Origin: an uncultured Actinomycetes bacterium
GTDB taxonomy: Bacteria > Actinomycetota > Thermoleophilia > RBG-16-64-13
Assembly: GCA_903873715.1 (NCBI GenBank)
Contig: CAIQPS010000094.1
Span: 1 to 64,000, forward strand
Direction: 5' to 3'
DNA length: 64,000 nucleotides
This document shows positions 56,309-64,000 of the stretch, piece after piece. Each line of letters opens with the position of its first letter. Positions within the stretch are counted from its first letter, which is position 1. The notes beneath the pieces were generated by a model. The model was not told the origin of the DNA. It searched no databases and was given only the letters and a program-made list of their open reading frames with translations. Position numbers and translations under genes: made by a program.

Positions 56309-56372
56309 TCAGCTGAAATTCATCCTGTCAGTTGAAATGCTAGTTGAATTATTGGTGGCTACGTTGTAATTT
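56309..56372 (+). promoter_or_regulatory. Promoter with direct-repeat regulator site
   Basis: TCAGCTGAAAT (56309-56319) and TCAGTTGAAAT (56328-56338), AGTTGAA (56342-56348) overlapping -35 TTGAAT (56344-56349), 17-nt spacer, -10 TAATTT (56367-56372). Confidence 0.5.
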
Positions 56373-56435
56373 GGCATTCGTACCCAGGTAATGCCGATGT
56401 CTCCCGCGATGACGGGGACCGAGGAGGCGATCTGC

Positions 56436-56795
56436 ATGTCAGGCAAGCTCTGCAAAGTCACCAAGGACAGCACGTGGGTGACCGAAGTGCCCAATCACAT
56501 CGCGTACCGCTTGACCCCGATGGTGAGCCCCAAGACCTGCCCTGGCGCGCAGATCGAATTCTATGTAGGGGAGTTCGAACCGGGCAAAGGGGGGGCGATC
56601 CCGCATACCCACGCCAAAGAGGACCATGTCTTCTACGTGCTTTCCGGCCGCGCGACCTCCAAGGTTGGCGACGAGGTCCACATGTGCGAGCCCGGTGACG
56701 CCCTATGGGTCCCGGCGGGCGAGATGCACGACTTCGACGTGGTCGGCGGCGAGACCTTCCGCGTCATCGCCATCTTCTCGCCGCCTCGCGCGTAG
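56436..56795 (+). CDS. Cupin domain protein
   Basis: IPHTHAKEDHVFYVLSGRATSKVGDEVHMCEPGDALWVPAGEMHDF. Confidence 0.88.
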   Translation: MSGKLCKVTKDSTWVTEVPNHIAYRLTPMVSPKTCPGAQIEFYVGEFEPGKGGAIPHTHAKEDHVFYVLSGRATSKVGDEVHMCEPGDALWVPAGEMHDFDVVGGETFRVIAIFSPPRA

Positions 56796-56837
56796 GCCAC
56801 GTATCCCGCATCTCCGGCTGCGAAGGAAAGGATTGAC

Positions 56838-57740
56838 ATGGGAACGGTAGGTTTCGTTGGCGTCGGCAAGATGGGATCGCGGATGGCCAACAGGCTCATC
56901 GACGCCGGACACCAACTCACGGTCTGGAACCGGCAGGACCCGTTCTTCGAGGAGAACGTGAGGCCTCTGGCGGCCAAGGGCGCCACGATCGCGTCGAGCC
57001 CCGCTGAGGCGGCCGACTCGAAAGACATCTGTTTCGTGAACGTCGCCGATGGTCCCAGTCTGAAGGAAGTGTGCCTGGGAGCCGGCGGGATCCTTTCGGC
57101 GGTCACTCTGCCCAAGCTGCTCGTCGACATGGCGACAGTCGGGCCTTGGGAGTCTGAGGAGATCGCGGCCGCGGCGGCTGCCAAGGGTGTGGGGTTCCTG
57201 CGCTCACCCGTGAGCGGTAGCACCGTGCTTGCCGAAGCGGGCAAGCTCACGGTCATCGCGTCGGGCGCGAAGGAAGACTACGATGCGGCGGATCCCTATC
57301 TCGCCTCCATCGGTGAGATCCGGTACTACGTGGGCCCGGGCGAGAACGCCCGCTACCTGAAGCTCATCTTCAATCTGAACATCTTCGCCCAGATGCAGAT
57401 CCTTGCGGAGAGCGCTGTGCTCGGTGAAAAAGGCGGCCTCGACTGGAGCGAGATGTTGGAGGTCATCACCTCGAGCGTAGCGGCTTCTCCGTTCGTCAAG
57501 TACAAGATCCCGCCGATGCAGAAGAGGGACTACAGCCCGGCCTTCACCCTCGGTCTGGCGCGGAAGGATGTCAAGCTCGCTCTCGAGGCCGCACGCCGGG
57601 CAGGCGTCGACATGCCGGTGACAGAGCTGGTGCTGAACCTGCAGGAGCAGGCCATGGACGAGGGCCTCGCCGATCTCGACGTGGCTGCCGTGACTCTTTG
57701 GTACCAGAAGAAGGCGGGGCTCGAGGCTAACGACCAGTAG
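56838..57740 (+). CDS. NAD(P)-dependent 3-hydroxyisobutyrate dehydrogenase-family oxidoreductase
   Basis: VGFVGVGKMGSRMANRLIDAGHQLTVWNR, FLRSPVSGSTVLAEAGKLTVIASG. Confidence 0.9.
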   Translation: MGTVGFVGVGKMGSRMANRLIDAGHQLTVWNRQDPFFEENVRPLAAKGATIASSPAEAADSKDICFVNVADGPSLKEVCLGAGGILSAVTLPKLLVDMATVGPWESEEIAAAAAAKGVGFLRSPVSGSTVLAEAGKLTVIASGAKEDYDAADPYLASIGEIRYYVGPGENARYLKLIFNLNIFAQMQILAESAVLGEKGGLDWSEMLEVITSSVAASPFVKYKIPPMQKRDYSPAFTLGLARKDVKLALEAARRAGVDMPVTELVLNLQEQAMDEGLADLDVAAVTLWYQKKAGLEANDQ

Positions 57741-57872
57741 ACGGCGGCCGTATTCGTCTCCTCCTTTTGAGCGCCCCGCCTATGTGGAGGCGGCGTGTGC
57801 TCTCAGTCAGACCCCTCGCCGCCCGTCCCCTTCCGGCGAGGGGTCTTCTCCTTCCACGAGAAAGGCGCGACG

Positions 57873-58574
57873 GTGAAACGACCCAGATTGATCGATCTCA
57901 GCCAGGAGATCTTCGAAGGCGCCCCGGTGTTCTCCGGCCACCCAGAGACCAAGATACGGGTGGCGGATACCTTCGAGCAGACGCGGCTGCGCTATGAAGA
58001 AGGCTACGGGTATGTCACCGAGACCATCGACATGAGTACCCACGGAACCACTCACGTCGACTCGATAAGTCACATCGATCCGTCCCCGGGCGCCTCCACG
58101 ATAGACCGGATCCCGCTTGAATGGTTCTACACGGAGGCCGTCTGCCTCGACATCTCCGGCTCTCCCGCTCGGACCTACTTCACCGTGCCCATGATAGAAG
58201 CAGCTCTGCTCAAGGATGATCTCGACATCCGCCCGGGGGACACGGTGCTGATCAATTCGGGGCATTACGAACGGCGCTGGGGCACGCCCGCGTGGCTCAC
58301 CGATTATCCGGGGCTCACCCGAGAAGCTGCCGAGTTCATCTTCGGCAAGGGCGCGGTGAACATCGGCCAAGATGCTCCGAGCATAGACTGCGTTCTCACC
58401 AGGAGCTTTCCGGCGCATCAGGTCTGCCGCGAGATGCAAAGGATCAACACTGAGAATCTCGCCGATCTGAGGCCGATCACCGGCCGCCGGTTCATATTCT
58501 GCGCGTTCCCGCTCAAGATCCGCGGCGGCAGCGGGTCACCCGTGCGCGCGGTGGCCTTCATCGAGGAAGAGTAG
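57873..58574 (+). CDS. Cyclase family protein (PF04199, kynurenine-formamidase-like)
   Basis: RLIDLSQEIFEGAPVFSGHP, STHGTTHVDSISHIDP metal site; GTG start. Confidence 0.88.
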   Translation: MKRPRLIDLSQEIFEGAPVFSGHPETKIRVADTFEQTRLRYEEGYGYVTETIDMSTHGTTHVDSISHIDPSPGASTIDRIPLEWFYTEAVCLDISGSPARTYFTVPMIEAALLKDDLDIRPGDTVLINSGHYERRWGTPAWLTDYPGLTREAAEFIFGKGAVNIGQDAPSIDCVLTRSFPAHQVCREMQRINTENLADLRPITGRRFIFCAFPLKIRGGSGSPVRAVAFIEEE

Positions 58575-58597
58575 ACCCCCTCACCAAGGAGCAGCCG

Positions 58598-59677
58598 ATG
58601 GCTGGACCGGGCACAGAAATGAAAGCTGTCGTGTTGGATGGACCAGGGAGCTTCCAGGCGCGCCCGCTCCCCATCCCGGAGCCGCGCGGCGACGAAGTGC
58701 TTTGCCGGGTGATGTCGGTCGCGATCTGTGGCTCCGACCCGAAGATCGTCAAAGGAGCCACCCGGCCTACATGGCCGCCGTCCTACCCGTTCGTCATCGG
58801 ACACGAGTGGGCCGGCGAGGTGGTCGGTGGCTCGGCCGATCTCGCTGCCAGTCAGGCCGCGAAGTTCCGCCCCGGGACGAGGGTGGCCGGCGAGGCGCAT
58901 AAGGGCTGCGGGTCCTGCGAGAACTGCCTGCGGGGTAGATACAACCTTTGCCTCGACTATGGGAATGAGGCGGCCGGGCACAGGCACTACGGATTCACGT
59001 CTCAGGGCGCGTACGCGGAATACATCGCGGTCTCCATCCAAGCTCTCCATCTCCTTCCTGACGCGATCTCTTTCGACCAGGCCGCGATGCTCGACACTGC
59101 AGGGGTGGCGGTGCATGCGGTCCAGCGGGGCCGCATCGGCATCGGGGACACCGTAGTGGTCGTCGGGGACGGGCCGATCGGGATCCTGACCATGCAGTAC
59201 GCGCGCACTGCGGGAGCCGGCGAGGTCATCGTCGTCGGTTCCGGACCCCGGTTACAGATGGCCCGAGAACTGGGGGCTACCGGCGTCGATTTCACCGACG
59301 TCGGCGGGTCGATCGACCGAGTGGTCACACTCACCGGAGGCATGGGAGCCGACGTGGTGTTCGAGTGCGCGGGTATCCGCTCGTCCTGCGAGCAGTCGGT
59401 GATGATGGTGCGAAAGGGCGGCCGGCTGGTGATGGTTGGCAATCCTATCGAGCCAGCGACGATACCCTGGGGCAAGGTCAGCTTGGACGAGATCGAACTC
59501 ATAGGCTGCCGGGCGAACCCGAATGTCTCCGACCGCGCGCTACGGCTGATCTCGACCGGGGTGATACGCGTGGAGGGCCTCATCACACACAACTTCCCTC
59601 TGGACGACTTCGGCGAGGCGTTGGCCACCTTTGTCGAGCAACGGGACGGGGCCATGAAGGTGGTAGTGAACCCATAG
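58598..59677 (+). CDS. Zinc-dependent alcohol dehydrogenase (MDR)
   Basis: AICGSDPKIVKG, GHEWAGEVVGG, CGSCENCLRGRYNLC. Confidence 0.9.
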   Translation: MAGPGTEMKAVVLDGPGSFQARPLPIPEPRGDEVLCRVMSVAICGSDPKIVKGATRPTWPPSYPFVIGHEWAGEVVGGSADLAASQAAKFRPGTRVAGEAHKGCGSCENCLRGRYNLCLDYGNEAAGHRHYGFTSQGAYAEYIAVSIQALHLLPDAISFDQAAMLDTAGVAVHAVQRGRIGIGDTVVVVGDGPIGILTMQYARTAGAGEVIVVGSGPRLQMARELGATGVDFTDVGGSIDRVVTLTGGMGADVVFECAGIRSSCEQSVMMVRKGGRLVMVGNPIEPATIPWGKVSLDEIELIGCRANPNVSDRALRLISTGVIRVEGLITHNFPLDDFGEALATFVEQRDGAMKVVVNP

Positions 59678-59697
59678 CGCTCGAGGAGCGGATACCG

Positions 59698-60111
59698 ATG
59701 GGATCGAGTGCAGAGCGACTTGCGATCATGAACGCACTCAGCAGTTACGCGTGGGGCAACGACACGCGGGATCTCGCACTTCTGGCCGATTGCTTCACCG
59801 AGGATGCGATATGCAGCGGGTACGTGGAGGAGCAGTTGTGCTGGGGACCGATCGCTGGCCGTGACAACATCGTCAGAGAACTGTCCGCCCGCGTCCCGGC
59901 CGAAGGGATACGCCGCCACCACATCGGCAGTATCCGCTTCGTCAAGGTCGAGGATGGAGAGGCCCATGTGGTCTCCTACATGGTCGTCACGCACGCACAG
60001 GATGGGAAGGCGACGCTCGAGACGACCGGCTGGTACAAGGACACCCTCATAGGTGAAGGAGACAGTTGGCGCTTCAAGGAGAAGGAGTGGCACATCGACT
60101 GTGCCGTGTGA
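59698..60111 (+). CDS. SnoaL/NTF2-like domain protein
   Basis: MNALSSYAWGNDTRDLALLADCFTEDAICSG, GRDNIVREL, HHIGSIRFVKVEDGEAHVVSYMVV. Confidence 0.8.
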   Translation: MGSSAERLAIMNALSSYAWGNDTRDLALLADCFTEDAICSGYVEEQLCWGPIAGRDNIVRELSARVPAEGIRRHHIGSIRFVKVEDGEAHVVSYMVVTHAQDGKATLETTGWYKDTLIGEGDSWRFKEKEWHIDCAV

Positions 60112-60736
60112 CCCCGGCGGGAATCGGGAAGTCTTCAGCTCTCTGAACGCCGGGACCAGGGCCGAACGTCGACCAGAGGGCTTTTCCCATCCCGGAAGCA
60201 AATGGGATCGCTACCGCTGCGGCTGTCGCCTGCACCGGGTCGACGTCCGGGCGCGCCCGTCCCAGCCGTTGCTCGGCCGCGATGTATCTGGCCACCATGG
60301 CCACGGGCTCCGGCCGTTCGAAGCCTGCCTGCGCCTGGTAACCGGCATATCCGTGGAAGCTGCGGCCCGGTTCCGGATCGGCCCATATCGACGCCATCTT
60401 GGATGAGAGGCCGGACTGCATCTGCCCGATGAGCGTGAAGATGTGAGCCGGGTTGTCGCGGAGGGCCAGTTCGGCGCCGATATCCACCACGAGCGAGAAG
60501 AACACCCGGCGGAACAACTCGTACTTGTCCGCGAAATGGCGGTACATCGTGCCCTCGGACAGTCCCGCCCGGCGGGCTATCTCGCGGGTGGTGGCGCGGG
60601 CGAAGCCTCGCTCCGGTACTATTGAAGGCAGGCCGATTGGATCCCGTTCGAGGGAGGGGCTATGCGTTACCCGTTCGGCGTCCTCTGGGTGGTGTTCGCA
60701 GTCCTCTGGATCGCCTCGTCCAGCACCCTCGGCCAC
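60074..60736 (-). CDS. TetR family regulator, start codon unresolved (possibly N-terminally degraded)
   Basis: ERGFARATTREIARRAGLSEGTMYRHFADKYELF HTH; nearest in-frame ATG/GTG upstream of the HTH is GTG at 60736, inside the divergent ORF. Confidence 0.65.
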   Translation of the reverse strand: MAEGAGRGDPEDCEHHPEDAERVTHSPSLERDPIGLPSIVPERGFARATTREIARRAGLSEGTMYRHFADKYELFRRVFFSLVVDIGAELALRDNPAHIFTLIGQMQSGLSSKMASIWADPEPGRSFHGYAGYQAQAGFERPEPVAMVARYIAAEQRLGRARPDVDPVQATAAAVAIPFASGMGKALWSTFGPGPGVQRAEDFPIPAGVTRHSRCATPSP

Positions 60737-60958
60737 ATCTACGACTGGATCGTGGGGCTGCCGCTCGTCCTTGAGGTAATCTTCTGGATAGTGTTCCTGC
60801 CGTGGGTGGGGTCGCTGTACATCTGGCATTCCGACTTGTCTCTGTGGCTCAGGATCATCCTCATCGCCGTCGTCGCAGTGGCGACCACCGGGGGTGTGGG
60901 GGCCGGCCGGACCGCCAGGCGGCAGTGGCGCGACTACGCGCGGGGGACGCGAGTCTAG
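60662..60958 (+). CDS. Small hypothetical membrane protein
   Basis: Three hydrophobic segments (PFGVLWVVFAVLWIASS, LPLVLEVIFWIVFLPWVGSLYI, LRIILIAVVAVATTGG). Confidence 0.6.
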   Translation: MRYPFGVLWVVFAVLWIASSSTLGHIYDWIVGLPLVLEVIFWIVFLPWVGSLYIWHSDLSLWLRIILIAVVAVATTGGVGAGRTARRQWRDYARGTRV

Positions 60959-61020
60959 ATGGTCGCCGGGACGTTGCCCCGGCCGCCAGGTACCGACCAC
61001 CTCCGACCAAGGAGACCGAC

Positions 61021-61803
61021 GTGTCCGAGCACAGGCTGGACCCAGACAAGCTGCCCGATCATGCCGCAGCAAACCGCGACGCCTGGAACTCCGACTCGGA
61101 CACCTACCAGGCCGACCATGGCCCTCAGCTGAAGGCGTCCGGGGGTATGGCGTGGGGTGTATGGCAGATTCCTGAGAAGAGCCTGCAGGTCCTCGGCGAC
61201 GTCAAGGGCAAGGACATCCTGGAGTTCGGCTGCGGCGCCGCCCAGTGGTCCATCGCGCTGGCTCAGGCCGGGGCCCGGCCCGTCGCGCTCGATCTGTCCG
61301 AGAAGCAACTGGAGCATGCCCGCAAGCTGATGATCGACGCCGATGTCGACTTCCCCATCCTGCACGCGAGCGCCGAGATGGTGCCGCTCCCCGATGAAAG
61401 TTTCGACATCGTCTTCTGCGACTACGGCGCCATGACCTTCGCCGACCCGTACGCCACCGTGGCCGAAGCGGCCCGTCTGCTACGGCCGGGCGGCCTGCTC
61501 GCGTTCTGCGGAGCCACTCCCATCATCGAGATGTGCTACGAGGAGGACAGCGAGCATCCGAGCGACCATCTCCGCGAGGACTACTTCGGCATGTGGTCGC
61601 TCCCGTGGGAGGGCTACGTGGAGTTCATGCTGCCCTACGGCGCCTGGATCCGCCTGTTCCGCGCCCACGGCTTCATGATCGACGACCTCATCGAGCTACG
61701 GCCCACTCCCGACGCCGTCAGCAGCTACCGCGACGACGTCGACCGGGAGTGGTACCGGCGTTGGCCGGGCGAGATGATCTGGAAGGTGCGCAAGGAGCAC
61801 TAG
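61021..61803 (+). CDS. Class I SAM-dependent methyltransferase
   Basis: ILEFGCGAAQWSIALAQAGARPVALDLSEKQLEHA, ARLLRPGGLLAFCG. Confidence 0.9.
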   Translation: MSEHRLDPDKLPDHAAANRDAWNSDSDTYQADHGPQLKASGGMAWGVWQIPEKSLQVLGDVKGKDILEFGCGAAQWSIALAQAGARPVALDLSEKQLEHARKLMIDADVDFPILHASAEMVPLPDESFDIVFCDYGAMTFADPYATVAEAARLLRPGGLLAFCGATPIIEMCYEEDSEHPSDHLREDYFGMWSLPWEGYVEFMLPYGAWIRLFRAHGFMIDDLIELRPTPDAVSSYRDDVDREWYRRWPGEMIWKVRKEH

Positions 61804-63065
61804 TCGCAGGCGGGGTGCTTGCCCTCCAGTTCCGCCACCAGTTCGTCGAGGAACAACCCCACGTCGGTGACGATGCCTATGGTCTGGAAGCTGCCCCTGT
61901 CGGCCAGCTTGGTAACCGCCGCGGGGTTGATGTCCACGCAGACCGTGTGCACTTCGGCGGCGAGCAGGTTGCCCGTGGCGATGGAGTGCAGCATGCTGCA
62001 CAGCATCAGGCAGAGGCCCGCGTCGCGAACGTGCTCGCGCATGGACTGTTGGGCCACCATCGTGTCGGTGATGACGTCCGGCAGCGGGCCGTCGTCGCGG
62101 ATGGAGCCCGCCAGCACGTAGGGGACGTCTTTCTTGACGATGTCGTAGAAGAGGCCCTTGGTCAGCACCCCTTGCTCCACCGCCTGGCGGATGCCTCCGG
62201 CCCGGCGGATCTTGTTGATGGCGCGCAGATGATGTTCGTGCCCGCCCTCCACCGAGTCGCCCTTTTCGAGGTTGATCCCCAGCGAGGTGCCGAAGAAGGC
62301 CGATTCGATGTCGTGGGTGGCCACGGCGTTGCCGCCGAACACCACGTCGATCCAGCCGGCCTTCACCAGCCGCGCGAACGCCGGCGCCGCGCCGGTGTGG
62401 ATGATCGCCGGGCCGAGCACCGCCACGATGCGCTTGCCGGCCGCCCGGTTGTCGCGCATCAGCTTCGCCACCCGGTTGACCACCAGGCGCTTCGGTTTCT
62501 CCGAGGACACCTCGGAGTTCATGAACTCGAACGCTCCCGAGACCCGCTGGTCGCGCCCGAGCGGGATCACCCGGATGCCGCGATGCCCCACGACGATCGG
62601 GTCGCCGGCCTTGACCTGGATGAGCGGGATGGTGCGCGCGGTCCCGGCCGTCGAGTCGAGCAGCACTCCGCAGTCCATCTCCGACCACTGCACCGGGATC
62701 CAGCGCCCGTTGAAGCGGACGAACGTGTCCATGTTGGTGGTGGAGTAGAAGGCCTCGGGGAACACAGCGTCCGCCGGTGCAGGCTCGGTCTGCGCGTCGC
62801 CCTGCTCGAGCAGTTCGGCCCCCCTGCGCTGCACGGCTTTGAGGATCTCGTCGAGCCCGGCTTCATCCGCCGCGGTGACCCGCACGACGGCCAGCGACGG
62901 GTCGTCCTTCTCCACGCCTATCGTGAACTGCAGGATGCGGTATTCGCCGCCCCGCTCAAGGATGTCGTCGAGGACCCGCGGCAGCAGCAGCGAGTCGATG
63001 ATCTGGCCTTCTAGTCTGATGTCCTCGTAGATGCTCAACGGTAGTCCTGATGCTTTCCGTCGCAC
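61800..63065 (-). CDS. TIGR00300 / LOR-SDH bifunctional conserved-domain protein (archaeal-type ornithine cyclodeaminase-like)
   Basis: YEDIRLEGQIIDSLLLPRVLDDIL, GPAIIHTGAAPAFARLVKAGWIDVVFGGNAVATHDIESAFFGTSLG; alternative TTG start at 63038 gives TTGA overlap with the CDGSH stop. Confidence 0.82.
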   Translation of the reverse strand: MRRKASGLPLSIYEDIRLEGQIIDSLLLPRVLDDILERGGEYRILQFTIGVEKDDPSLAVVRVTAADEAGLDEILKAVQRRGAELLEQGDAQTEPAPADAVFPEAFYSTTNMDTFVRFNGRWIPVQWSEMDCGVLLDSTAGTARTIPLIQVKAGDPIVVGHRGIRVIPLGRDQRVSGAFEFMNSEVSSEKPKRLVVNRVAKLMRDNRAAGKRIVAVLGPAIIHTGAAPAFARLVKAGWIDVVFGGNAVATHDIESAFFGTSLGINLEKGDSVEGGHEHHLRAINKIRRAGGIRQAVEQGVLTKGLFYDIVKKDVPYVLAGSIRDDGPLPDVITDTMVAQQSMREHVRDAGLCLMLCSMLHSIATGNLLAAEVHTVCVDINPAAVTKLADRGSFQTIGIVTDVGLFLDELVAELEGKHPACD

Positions 63066-63277
63066 TGCGGCGCCTTGTCGCTCAACCCGCAGTTGCAGAT
63101 GGACGTGGTGCCGCGTCCCTTCACCTCGAACGCCAACGGCTCGATGCCGGTGCCCTTGTGGGCGCCGTCACAGAACGGGACGTTGGCGGTCTTGCCGCAT
63201 TGGCACCAGTGATAGGTACCCGGCTCCAGCCGGTGCATCGACGGGAACGTCTGGCCCTTCGCATTCTCGAACTTCAT
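63035..63277 (-). CDS. CDGSH-type iron-sulfur protein (two CDGSH-like motifs)
   Basis: CQCGKTANVPFCDGAHKG and CNCGLSDKAPQCDGKH. Confidence 0.88.
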   Translation of the reverse strand: MKFENAKGQTFPSMHRLEPGTYHWCQCGKTANVPFCDGAHKGTGIEPLAFEVKGRGTTSICNCGLSDKAPQCDGKHQDYR

Positions 63278-63315
63278 AAAGGATCTCCCGGTGTGAGCGG
63301 CGCCGCCGCTTGGCT

Positions 63316-63891
63316 CTAGTACGCTTCTACCCAGAGCTCGTAGTAGGACTGGGCATGTTTGCAGGCCGGGCACACCTTGGGCGCCTCCGGGCCCTCGTGG
63401 ATGTACCCGCAGTTGCGGCAATGCCACTTGACCGTGGTCTCGCGCTTGAACACCCTGCCGGCTTCGACGTTGGCGAGCAGCTTGCGGTAGCGCATCTCGT
63501 GCTGCTCTTCCACCTCGGCGATCTCGGTGAAGGATTCGGCCACCTTGTCGAAGCCCTCCTCCTTCGCGATGGCGGCGAAGCCTGGGTAGAGCGTGCCCCA
63601 TTCCTCCAGTTCGCCGTCGGCGGCGAGGAGCAGGTTGGCGGCCGTGGATGCCGTCACGCCGGCGGGGTAGGTGGCGGTGATCTCCACCGGGCCGCCTTCG
63701 AGATGGTTGAAGAACACCTGGGCGTGTTCCTTCTCGTTGCCCGCCGTCTCCTCGAAGATGGCGGCTATCTGCTCGAAGCCCTCTTTGCGGGCTTTGCTGG
63801 CGAAGAAGGTGTAGCGGTTGCGTGCCTGGCTCTCCCCGGCGAACGCCTTCAGAAGGTTCTGTTCCGTCCTGGATCCCTTGATGCTGCCCAT
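63316..63891 (-). CDS. Rubrerythrin
   Basis: LLKAFAGESQARNRYTFFASKA, EKEHAQVFFNHL, C-terminal rubredoxin-like CRNCGYIHEGPEAPKVCPACKH. Confidence 0.93.
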   Translation of the reverse strand: MGSIKGSRTEQNLLKAFAGESQARNRYTFFASKARKEGFEQIAAIFEETAGNEKEHAQVFFNHLEGGPVEITATYPAGVTASTAANLLLAADGELEEWGTLYPGFAAIAKEEGFDKVAESFTEIAEVEEQHEMRYRKLLANVEAGRVFKRETTVKWHCRNCGYIHEGPEAPKVCPACKHAQSYYELWVEAY

Positions 63892-64000
63892 GGCCTGAGT
63901 CTCCTTTCCCAAGCGAAGCCTACCCGGCGATGTGTCTGTGCATAAAAGGATGGCATATGCACGGGAGGTTGTCACACCTTTTTGGGCTGCGCCGCCGGCC

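Noticed and set aside
1-64000. tRNA/rRNA genes, CRISPR arrays, IS elements, prophage or toxin-antitoxin modules
   Set aside because: No supporting motifs (no TPsiC/anticodon cloverleaf, no repeat-spacer arrays, no transposase/integrase motifs) seen by eye

Overview
64-kb high-GC bacterial chromosomal window, actinobacterial in character (GC-rich codon bias, Thr/Ala linkers on lipoproteins), densely coding. I found no tRNA, rRNA, CRISPR array, IS element or prophage. From left to right: (1) the end of an aldehyde-oxidoreductase-type accessory operon (partial 4Fe-4S protein, MoaD-like protein, TrsM/DVU_1556-like methyltransferase, TrsS-like radical SAM protein, DVU_1553-like CoA ligase); (2) typA; (3) a TetR / orphan Tat-lipoprotein binding protein / amidohydrolase cluster; (4) two PLP-aminotransferase + MFS pairs around a secreted C1-family protease; (5) housekeeping and small hypothetical genes, trxB, and a glcD-glcE-glcF operon divergent from a class V aminotransferase; (6) a ~20-kb catabolic island (about 40.3-60.1 kb) with a complete sugar-type ABC importer, four zinc-type MDR dehydrogenases, two SDRs, an OYE-like flavoenzyme, a cyclase-family protein, cupins, an XRE-cupin regulator and two proteins of unknown function; (7) a methyltransferase, TIGR00300-type protein, CDGSH protein and rubrerythrin. 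Best candidates for something new: the catabolic island with repeated intergenic operator-like motifs, a metallo-beta-lactamase-like protein that appears to have lost its metal ligands, the TrsM/TrsS cluster, and a structured intergenic element at 40351-40439. All family calls come from reading motifs by eye; no database search was run.
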